Assembly (NCBI GenBank): GCA_964633205.1 | Contig: CAZWFN010000073.1 | Coordinates: 1-28,850, forward strand | Length of the DNA: 28,850 nt | Source of the DNA: CAYVQE01 sp964633205 | GTDB lineage: Bacteria; Myxococcota; B64-G9 | Direction: 5' to 3' | Part shown: positions 18,201 to 24,403 of the stretch, one piece after another | How the letters are laid out: each line of letters begins with the position of its first letter | Numbering within the stretch: position 1 is the first letter of the stretch | The notes under the pieces: generated by a model | What the model was told of the DNA's origin: nothing | The model's database searches: none | The model's input: the letters and a program-made list of their open reading frames with translations, nothing else | Made by a program: the position numbers and the translations under genes

Positions 18201-20394
18201 CGGCGCGGCCCCGCGATCGGCCTTGGGCGGTGGCGGTCAACAGGTAGCGTCCCGGCTGCAGCATACCGGCCACCAGACAGTTGCGGCCGCGGCCGCTCTG
18301 GCTGTCGCCGGCCAGCTCCGGAAAGATGGGGGTACGCACCCGGCAGGCGGTGGCCAGCAGGCCGGTGGTGGTCAGGTGGTAGAGGCCGGCCTGCTCCACG
18401 TCGAAGATCATCGAGTGGGACTGGTTGCGCTCGAAATCGAAGTGGCGGCTGCGTCCGGGCACGATCTCGGGCAACACCCGGCGCTCGGGCGCATGGGCGG
18501 CCAGGGCCGCGGGCTCGGGCTTCGGCTGCGGCCGCATGGCGGTGACCGCCAGCGAGTTCTCGGACGGGTTGCGGATCACCAGCCGGGCCCTCTTGCGGGT
18601 GGCCGCCAGCCGGCAGACGCCGCCGCGGCTGAGCGAGCCGGGCCCGGTGCCCAGCGAGCACTGATAGGCCTCCTCGCCCACCGCCCGCAGCTCCACCGCG
18701 CCGCCCGGCGCCAGCGGCAGCTCGACGGCGGCGCCCGGATCGATGACCAGCGGCAGGGGCCGTTCGAGCTTCAAGGGCAGCGCGCGCAGCACCAGCCCGC
18801 GCGCCGAGACCCGGCCGCTGCGGTTGAGCGCGATGCGGTAGCGCTGCTTGTGGCGCAGCACATGGCCGTCGAAGCGGCAGCTGTTCTTGATGGCCTGGCC
18901 CGCGGCGGCGGGCTTGCGGCTGAGGCCGAAGGGCAGATCCACCCCGCCGGGCCCGATGCGCAGCCGCTCGATGCCGGGCTTGCCGCGGTAGAGCACCAGC
19001 CGGTAGACGCCGCGCGTCAGCGAGCGCGTAAACCGGCAGCCCGACTCGCGGGACTGCAGCGAATCGCCCTCGGCGCTGAACAGCTCGCAGGCCGCGCCGC
19101 GCTCGCCCGAGGTGGCGATGCGGTAGCGGCCGCCGTCGCTGATCCGGAACCAGAGCGAGGCCCGCCGGCCGTCGTAGTTGAAGCGGTGGTCCAGCGCGCG
19201 TTCGGGGCCGATGCGCAGCAGGTCGTCCGCCTGGTGGCGATCGGGCCGCCCGGGACGGCGCAGCTCGAGCTTGCAGCTCAAGGGCAGTGCATCCGGGTCG
19301 AAGGGCACGTCGTCGACGGCGATCAGGTACTCGCCGCTGGCCGGTGCCGTGAACTCCAGCTGCTTGCGCACCCGGCTGTAGAGACCGTCGGCCAGCCGCG
19401 AGCCGGAGGTGGACTCCGCCCAGCGCAGCCGGCCGGTGGTGCCCGGCGGGCCGCTGACGACCAGCAGATGGCGCTCGTCTGACCCGGTCATGCAGGAGCA
19501 CAGCGGCACCCCATCGTCCGCGTCCACCTGACAGGTCGCGTCGCGCCGGCCCAGCCGATCGCCCTCGTCGCCCTCCAGGCGAAAGACCTGCAGCTGCACC
19601 GGCGCCTGCGGGCTGCGATCGAGCTCCAGGAAGGCGGCCAGCCGGCTGGCCGGCACCTGGAAGGCCACCCGGCCCCAGTCCGGCAGCGTGAAGGCCTCCA
19701 CCCGCTCGGCCGCACCTTCGGCGAAGCCGTTGGCCACGAACAGAAAGTCGGCCTCGTCGCCCGCGGCCCAGCTGGCGGCCTCGGCGCCGTAGGCCACCAG
19801 CCGATAGTCACCGGCCTCCAGCACGCCGTGCAGCCGATGCAGATGCAGCGGCTTGTCCGGCACCGGCATCAGCTGCTCGCGCGTCTGCTCGATGGGCTCG
19901 ATCCAGCGGCCATCGCGCCACAGCCGCACCATGCCCGCGGTGCGCCCGATCACGCTCAGCTCCACCGGCCGCCGCTCGGCGATGCGCAGCCACCAGGACG
20001 CCTGCTGGCGCTCGGGCAGCCGGATGTGATCCGAGCGACCGCGCTCGAGCCGCAGCGGCTCGTCGAAGCGCTCGCCGTAGCGCGCGACCGCCAGCCGCAC
20101 CTGGCCCTCGCCCTCATCGGGCGATGTCAGCCGCCAGCGGTAGACCCCGGCGTCGAGCAGCAGATCGAGCGCGCAGTTGTCGTGGCCGCTGCGACCGCTG
20201 GAAGCGAAGGGCCCGCGCTGGTGGTCGACCAGCTGACAGGCGGTGCCGTGATCCGAGCGGGCCGAGAGGTGGAACATGCCGGCCCGCTCGACGCGGACCG
20301 TGGCCACCTGCTCGCCGCGGGCTGGAACCGCGGCCGGCTCGACCGTAGCGGCGGCGAGCAGGAAGACGGACAACAGGGCGCTGGTTGCGACCAT
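15295..20394 (-). CDS. Giant secreted protein with repeated Cys-pair beta modules, partner of alpha-2-macroglobulin
   Basis: This 1,699-residue protein is not recognised as a named family. The ATG at 20394 is chosen because GAGGAG lies five bases upstream and a signal peptide follows (VATSALLSVFLLAAATVEP). The whole length is beta-rich and modular. A recurring unit of roughly 100-120 residues has a Cys, an acidic or Gly turn, a second Cys 9-22 residues later, then [AP]G-x-[YW]-x-[LI] closing a strand. Cys pairs fall at 53/74, 288/299, 436/453, 579/594, 684/706, 787/802, 978/1000, 1078/1097, 1162/1174, 1250/1264, 1354/1363, 1433/1446, 1528/1546 and 1624/1638. The units resemble pre-peptidase C-terminal (PPC)-type jelly rolls, each closed by a disulfide; this is inferred from pattern only. 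No catalytic motif or membrane anchor is seen. Its stop overlaps the macroglobulin start, so a joint periplasmic role is very likely. Confidence 0.85.
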   Translation of the reverse strand: MVATSALLSVFLLAAATVEPAAVPARGEQVATVRVERAGMFHLSARSDHGTACQLVDHQRGPFASSGRSGHDNCALDLLLDAGVYRWRLTSPDEGEGQVRLAVARYGERFDEPLRLERGRSDHIRLPERQQASWWLRIAERRPVELSVIGRTAGMVRLWRDGRWIEPIEQTREQLMPVPDKPLHLHRLHGVLEAGDYRLVAYGAEAASWAAGDEADFLFVANGFAEGAAERVEAFTLPDWGRVAFQVPASRLAAFLELDRSPQAPVQLQVFRLEGDEGDRLGRRDATCQVDADDGVPLCSCMTGSDERHLLVVSGPPGTTGRLRWAESTSGSRLADGLYSRVRKQLEFTAPASGEYLIAVDDVPFDPDALPLSCKLELRRPGRPDRHQADDLLRIGPERALDHRFNYDGRRASLWFRISDGGRYRIATSGERGAACELFSAEGDSLQSRESGCRFTRSLTRGVYRLVLYRGKPGIERLRIGPGGVDLPFGLSRKPAAAGQAIKNSCRFDGHVLRHKQRYRIALNRSGRVSARGLVLRALPLKLERPLPLVIDPGAAVELPLAPGGAVELRAVGEEAYQCSLGTGPGSLSRGGVCRLAATRKRARLVIRNPSENSLAVTAMRPQPKPEPAALAAHAPERRVLPEIVPGRSRHFDFERNQSHSMIFDVEQAGLYHLTTTGLLATACRVRTPIFPELAGDSQSGRGRNCLVAGMLQPGRYLLTATAQGRSRGRAGVRVERRAVRRKPGIKAAGRTFFRVSADTLVEQRIAIEQADRYRLRTSGQNVSLQCRLEDAAGWPLVRVPCRCDLTRYFEPGRLRWVQLPLTVESMRQTELERIEPPAVLSGDAPHRIPLNRPQRVALGEDGKDEFRFRLQAPLPVRIELTHGMQGRLYRLQDESWQLVVAVPPGGLQRELDPGRYRLQTEHSRADVGIRYQVALHSAVLAPGLARDGLAVPGEVDVRMPAAGVLRIGSEGETDVRCRLFDAAGELVAEGDDVGADWNCLLAVPVAAGDYKLVLEAANRIPGRTRIQVDAPAVREVGRLEHGQVIETGNRVLLAELPASDAAVIQEVGFGSKLRFSCQLEDLDGRALQRHLDVLRCGFLVHSGGAAHRVRLWTRRWSGRLEVKRRQRPLVRMDDGDIPEGRAARVPVARAGRYRTAPKVWCLPAAQRGALRYCGGEASLPAGDVLFSTTGAEREPDLEMEQLLAEVDAPLVAEVGLRDEPRWQRQHSEAPALHLLSLSVDHGEQSAPACRIDGGVNRLTPEVCFAASGLEREVLGRWWLAEPGARRRQARLQREAVPVPETSERLARGLHQLVWRGPSARYRLPAEPARIELLLPADAWAVQLDAKGGPLDLCTPTGRLSRCVLGATGGELVLVSDAERQARARVLRVPRPPGRVRLEGLFERWPLVAGQTSLSVPPAPVERRLRVRGADGCRIALDDGTRFSACALDLPAGAGALVELSHPAGPVSAVVAREQERQRVRWGGEPPGEPARPLLAAEMAPLAGRRVERSLVLDQAAVVHLTADAGICALSGPAGGLRVVGHGRGCEIHRLLSAGGWRIAVRGFAEQKLAGSLVWTAEPVRRLHEGVGAEDWLAPGASRTYGFRVAADGEVGLGVRAAADLLRCRISDRSQRLLGTGCQQLLELAAGEYLLTVELPAAARPLRYRPVLLGLTGSRTSVPQEYLRDLFRRIGLEPNGGER

Positions 20395-20721
20395 GGCGAC
20401 TCCTCGCGACGGATTTCGGGCGCTGGCCCGGATCGGATGTCGGTCCTGCGGCGATGTCCGGCAGCGTATCACAGTCCCCGGCGGCCGCAACCGACGCAGG
20501 GAACATGGCCATGTACCGGCCGCACCCCTGTACCGCTGAGCAGGCTGCCCTGGCAACGCCTCTGCCGAGTGAGGCCTGCAAGCGGAATGCCGACTCCGGG
20601 TATATGATAATCCCACACGTTTTCAACAGCTTGCCGGACGCCATATGGAATCTGGCCCGCCGCTGGTGGCCGGGTTGACACGCCGAGCGGTCCTGGAAGA
20701 CACGGTCGCCGCGCTCGCCCA
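20395..20721. other. Intergenic region upstream of the giant-protein/macroglobulin/pbpC unit
   Basis: This 327-bp gap lies between the GH5 stop and the start of the giant secreted protein, both on the minus strand. It contains a candidate minus-strand promoter at 20599-20626 within a locally AT-rich stretch (about 20600-20630). No credible short gene was seen on either strand, and there is no clear hairpin plus T-tract to end the GH5 transcript. The promoter candidate and the gap size suggest that the downstream three genes form a separate transcription unit. Confidence 0.6.
20599..20626 (-). promoter_or_regulatory. Candidate sigma-70-type promoter for the giant protein-A2M-pbpC unit
   Basis: On the minus strand, TTGAAA (20626-20621) matches the -35 consensus at five of six positions. 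After a 16-bp spacer, TATACC (20604-20599) matches the -10 at four of six. The site lies in the only AT-rich patch of the gap and would give a leader of about 200 bases before the ATG at 20394. That is long enough to hold further regulation, but no riboswitch-like structure was recognised. Confidence 0.4.
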
Positions 20722-22113
20722 TCAGGGTGCCGCCGGCTGGATGGTGAGCTCCACCGGCCCGGCGCGGCGGCAGGCCAGCACCAGCCTGCGGCCGGCGGGC
20801 GGCCGCTGCTGCAAGGCGCTGTCGGGCTGGAACGCCACCTGCCAGCCGCCGGCGGCCGGCAGCAGCAGCTCGAGCTCGCGCTCGGGGCTGCAGCTGAAGG
20901 CCAGCTCCAGCGCGCCGGCGGCGAAGTCGGGCACCATGCGCTCGGGACGCGCCGGCAGGCGCACCGGCAGCGGCACGTTCCAGGCCTCGGCGAAGACCGG
21001 CTTGGGCCGCCCGTCCGCGTCCAGCCAGGCGAAGCCGCCGCCGGAGCGGTCGTAGGCCCACAGCGCCGAGCCGATGAAGCCGCGGAAGCAGGCGTCGCTG
21101 AAGTGGACGAAGTAGTCCGCGATGCCCGGGTTGTCGGTGTGGCCGCCGTACTCGCCGATCCAGACCGGGCTGGCCGCGGCCAGCTGAGCGCCCAGCGCGT
21201 TCGAAAACGATGCCTCGAACTGGGCGGCGTCCCAGTCGTAGCGCTGGCCCGGCTCGTGGACCAGCTGCGGGTAGTAGTGGGGCGCCTGGACCACCCGGTC
21301 GGCCAGCTCGGCCGGCACGGTCATGGGCTCGGCGATGCCGAAGGTGAAGCCGGCCGAGGGCTCCAAAAAGAACAGGCGCTGGGGGCAGACGGCCTCGATG
21401 GCGGCCATGGCCTGGCGGTAGAAGGGCAGCAGCACCTCCTGGTCGAAATCGGCGTCGCCGATGGCCGATCCGGGCCAGGGCTCGTTGAACAGGTCGAAGC
21501 CGATCACCCGCTGCTGGTGGCAAACCGCTTCGGCCACCGCCACCCAGGCCGCCCGCCAGCGGTGCTGGATGCCGCCGGCGTCGGCCCAGAAGCGATCGAA
21601 GCAGCCGCGCACCTGCTCCGAGTTGTAGTTCAGCCACCACGGGCTCTGCGGCTGGTAGCCGGCCCGGATCTCCTCCGGGCAGGTCCAGGCGGCCCCGCCG
21701 TCGCCGAAGGGCCGGCCCCACAGGTCCTGGTGCATATCGATGACCACGTACAGCCCGGCCTCGGCCAGCGCATCGGCCTCGGCCGCCAGCCGCTGCAGGT
21801 AATCGCTGTCGATGGTGCCGGGGGCCGGAGCCACCGCCTCCCAGAAGGTCAGCAGCCGCACCGAGTTGAAGCCCCGGTCGCGGATCTGGGCGATCTCATC
21901 GGCCGCCAGCGGCAGCAGGTGCTCGGGGCTGGCCTTGGCGTCCTGGCGCACGTTGATGCCGCGCAGGAACAGGGCGTGGCCGCCGGCGTCGACCGGCACC
22001 CCGTCGGCCACCGCGTACAGCGGCCGCGGCTCCGGCCCCGAGCCCGGACCGCCGCAGCCGGCTGCGGCGGCCAGCGGGCCGAGCAATAGCAAGGCGGGCA
22101 AGCGGGCTTTCAC
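20722..22113 (-). CDS. GH5 endoglycoceramidase-like glycosidase lipoprotein
   Basis: This 463-residue exported enzyme has a signal sequence ending LAAAAGC, with Cys20 as a probable lipid anchor (a slightly atypical lipobox). The catalytic (beta/alpha)8 barrel spans about residues 35-375. FDLFNEPW contains the acid/base Glu211 and VWIGEYGG contains the nucleophile Glu321. The segment VVIDMHQDLWG is characteristic of the endoglycoceramidase branch of glycoside hydrolase family 5, and a beta-sandwich GH5 C-terminal domain appears to follow (about 390-463). Such enzymes cut the glycan from glycosphingolipids; other beta-glycosidic substrates are possible and cannot be excluded from sequence alone. 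The start is a GTG (22113-22111) overlapping the upstream TGA by four bases (GTGA), so translation is probably coupled to the PEBP-like gene. Confidence 0.88.
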   Translation of the reverse strand: MKARLPALLLLGPLAAAAGCGGPGSGPEPRPLYAVADGVPVDAGGHALFLRGINVRQDAKASPEHLLPLAADEIAQIRDRGFNSVRLLTFWEAVAPAPGTIDSDYLQRLAAEADALAEAGLYVVIDMHQDLWGRPFGDGGAAWTCPEEIRAGYQPQSPWWLNYNSEQVRGCFDRFWADAGGIQHRWRAAWVAVAEAVCHQQRVIGFDLFNEPWPGSAIGDADFDQEVLLPFYRQAMAAIEAVCPQRLFFLEPSAGFTFGIAEPMTVPAELADRVVQAPHYYPQLVHEPGQRYDWDAAQFEASFSNALGAQLAAASPVWIGEYGGHTDNPGIADYFVHFSDACFRGFIGSALWAYDRSGGGFAWLDADGRPKPVFAEAWNVPLPVRLPARPERMVPDFAAGALELAFSCSPERELELLLPAAGGWQVAFQPDSALQQRPPAGRRLVLACRRAGPVELTIQPAAP

Positions 22114-22706
22114 CGGGCGCTCTTGTTCGCCTTCTGCTTCGAGTTCTTCTTCGCCTTCCGCTTCGACTTGGCGTAGGTGCCCATCAGCTCGGCCCGGGCC
22201 AGCACGTGGCCCTCCATGGCCGCCCGCAGCTCTTTCTTGTTCGGCTGGTTCAGGTCACCCAGCTCGCTGTCCAGCGCGTAGAGGCGGAAGAAGTAGCGGT
22301 GGCGGCCGCTGGGCGGGCAGGGCCCGCCCCAGCCGGTCTTCTTCCAGGAGTTGGTGCCCTGGCGGGTGCCGGCCGGCAGCTCGCCCGGCGCCACCCCGGC
22401 CGGCAGGCCCTCGCTGGCGGCCGGCAGGTCGTAGAGCAGCCAGTGCTTCCAGACCATCTTCGGCTCTTTGGGATCGGGCGCGTCCGGATCCTCGACGATC
22501 AGCACCAGGCTGCGGGCGCCCGCGGGCACCCCGGACCAGGCGAGCGCCGGCGAGCGGTCGGCGCCCTGGCAGGTGTATTGGCGCGGGATGGCCTGGCCCT
22601 GATCGAAGGCCGGCGAGCTCAGCTTCAGCTCGCCGCCGGCCTGCGCCGGCCAGCCCAGTGCCAGCGTGATTATAACTGCGAATACGGCACAACAGCGCGA
22701 TAGCAT
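22110..22706 (-). CDS. Secreted YbhB/YbcL-family PEBP-like protein
   Basis: This 198-residue protein belongs to the phosphatidylethanolamine-binding-protein fold, bacterial Raf-kinase-inhibitor-like branch. Family signatures are PRQYTCQGADRSPALAW, VEDPDAPDP with the ligand-pocket Asp-Pro-Asp, WKHWLLYDLP, GTNSWKKTGWGGPCPPSG and HRYFFRLYALD. A signal peptide (about 1-23, ending WPAQAGG) sends it to the periplasm, as for some YbhB relatives. The last 20 residues are a Lys/Arg/Ser-rich tail, which is unusual and might bind nucleic acid, acidic glycans or membranes. The ATG at 22706 follows AGGAGGTCTCG, a very strong ribosome binding site. It overlaps the GH5 gene and lies 47 bp after the first DUF4139 gene, fitting a four-gene unit. 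The biochemical role of bacterial PEBPs is poorly known. Confidence 0.9.
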   Translation of the reverse strand: MLSRCCAVFAVIITLALGWPAQAGGELKLSSPAFDQGQAIPRQYTCQGADRSPALAWSGVPAGARSLVLIVEDPDAPDPKEPKMVWKHWLLYDLPAASEGLPAGVAPGELPAGTRQGTNSWKKTGWGGPCPPSGRHRYFFRLYALDSELGDLNQPNKKELRAAMEGHVLARAELMGTYAKSKRKAKKNSKQKANKSAR

Positions 22707-22753
22707 CGAGACCTCCTCGTTCGGCGTTGCGGCGGGCCCGGGCGAGGCAGGAG

Positions 22754-24379
22754 TCAGCGCCGGATGTTGACCTTCCAGTCCTCGGGCAGGTGGATGGCGT
22801 AGTGCAGCTCGATCGACTTCTCACCACCGCGTGGAATCACGAGCTGCCAGGTGAGAAAACCGCGGTGATCGTCGTGCTCGTAGCCCCGGCTGGTCTTGTC
22901 GTCGTCGATCTCCACCTCGACGTCCTCGACCTTGCTGACCGGGATGTTCTCGCGCACCTCGACCCGCTGCCGGCGCTCGGCCCGGTTGCTGACCTCGATC
23001 CACCACGAGCGCTCCAGGTGCTGGGTCGACGACAGCATGCCGGCCTCTCGGTCGCGGGCTCGGATGCGCTTGCGCTCGACCTTCAGCTCCTCGTCGATGC
23101 CCAGGCTGACCTCCATGGGCTCGCCCGGCGCCTTGTACTCGGTGCGCGTGTCGCCGATGTAGGAGCCCTTGCGGTAGACGTGTACGCGGCCGGCCAGCAG
23201 CGGATAGGCGGCCGGGTTCTCGAGCTGGACCACCTGGTAGACGAAGGGCTTGAGCTTGGGCACGGTGACCAGCTTGGCCTCGGCCCGGGTCTCGGCCACG
23301 TCGACCGGCATCCAGTAGGGGCGGCCGTCGGAGTGCACGCTCACCCGCCGCGGCAAGGTCAGCACGAAGGACTGGCCGCGATCCTCGAGCGCCGCGCTGG
23401 CCGGGCCCGCCTGGACCTGGTCGGCCGGGCCGGCCAGCTTTTCGCGCCGCTCGCGGCTCTCGACCAGCACCTTCTGCTCGCCGGCCTCGTAACCGCGCAC
23501 GGTGATGCGCGCCGGCAGCGGCGACTCGGCGCCCAGCTTGGGCTTGGCCGTCGACAGCACCAGGCGCACGTCGCTCCAGTCCTCACCGGTGGCCTGCTGC
23601 ACGGCCGCGGCCACGGTCAGCTCGGCCCGGCCCCGGCCCACCTTGGCCCGGCCGGCCGGCATGAAGCGCAGGTCGTACTCCGGGTGCCAGGTGGCCCCGG
23701 GTACCACGTAGCTCAGCGACACCCGCGGCCGCTGCTCGCCGCGGCAGTCCAGCGCCACCTGCACCCGCAGCCCCTCCTCGCGGTCGTCCGGGTTGAGCGC
23801 GGCCAGGTTGCGCGCGATCAGCTCGCGCTGGCGGGCCAGGTCGCGCAGCTTCAGCGACAGGGCGTGCTTCTGCTCGGCGGCCCGCAGCCGCTGGTCGCGC
23901 AGGGTGTCGAACAGGGCGGCCCAGGCGCCGGTGTCGGGCGCGGCGTCGCGGGCCTGCTCGCCCAACAGGGTCTGGGCGTAGGAGGCGTAGGCGTTCAGCC
24001 CGCCCTCGCGCTCGCGGATGCCCTGCAGCTGCTCGTTGTGGGCCCGGATGCGATCGTCGAGCTGCTGCAGCGCGTCGCGCAGCTCGGCCACCCGGGCGTC
24101 GCGGTTTGCCTCCAGCGCCACCACCCGGCTGGAGGTGCCGATGGCCTCGGCCCGGCCGGAGGCCTCGGCGCGCAGCGTGCGTACGTCGACCCTGGTCGGC
24201 AGGCGTTCGAACACCGCGTCCGTCTCGCCGCCAGCGCAGTCGACCCGCTGCACCCGGGTCACCTCGGCCCGGTCGGCGTAGACCACCACCTTGTCCACTC
24301 CACCCTCACCGGCCACCGCTGGCGCGATCGTGCCGAACGCCGGCAGCAGCGCGAACAGGATTCGAATCGCGTATTTCAT
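22754..24379 (-). CDS. DUF4139/DUF4140 (MuiA-like) secreted protein, shorter paralog
   Basis: This 541-residue protein has a signal peptide (about 1-24, ending APAVAGEGG) and belongs to the family annotated as 'mucoidy inhibitor A' or DUF4139. The N-terminal DUF4140 region (about 27-90) starts with the typical VDKVVVYADRAEVTRVQRV. A charged coiled-coil stretch follows (about 90-205). The DUF4139 beta-rich domain (about 215-535) shows SLSYVVPGATWHPEYDLRF, ATGEDWSDVRLVLSTAKP and the closing IPRGGEKSIELHYAIHLP. The molecular function of the family is unknown; an envelope location is expected. It begins 24 bp after the stop of the longer paralog, behind GGAGGTGCACAG, so the two are probably co-transcribed. 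Confidence 0.93.
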   Translation of the reverse strand: MKYAIRILFALLPAFGTIAPAVAGEGGVDKVVVYADRAEVTRVQRVDCAGGETDAVFERLPTRVDVRTLRAEASGRAEAIGTSSRVVALEANRDARVAELRDALQQLDDRIRAHNEQLQGIREREGGLNAYASYAQTLLGEQARDAAPDTGAWAALFDTLRDQRLRAAEQKHALSLKLRDLARQRELIARNLAALNPDDREEGLRVQVALDCRGEQRPRVSLSYVVPGATWHPEYDLRFMPAGRAKVGRGRAELTVAAAVQQATGEDWSDVRLVLSTAKPKLGAESPLPARITVRGYEAGEQKVLVESRERREKLAGPADQVQAGPASAALEDRGQSFVLTLPRRVSVHSDGRPYWMPVDVAETRAEAKLVTVPKLKPFVYQVVQLENPAAYPLLAGRVHVYRKGSYIGDTRTEYKAPGEPMEVSLGIDEELKVERKRIRARDREAGMLSSTQHLERSWWIEVSNRAERRQRVEVRENIPVSKVEDVEVEIDDDKTSRGYEHDDHRGFLTWQLVIPRGGEKSIELHYAIHLPEDWKVNIRR

Positions 24380-24403
24380 CTGTGCACCTCCATCCGCGCC
24401 GCG

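Noticed and set aside
15643..19482. Plus-strand open frame of about 1,280 codons
   Set aside because: It is antisense to the giant Cys-pair gene. The minus frame has a signal peptide, a strong ribosome binding site and periodic Cys pairs, while the plus frame has none of these.
20675..20680. Perfect TTGACA on the plus strand
   Set aside because: No -10 at suitable spacing and no plus-strand gene downstream; likely chance.
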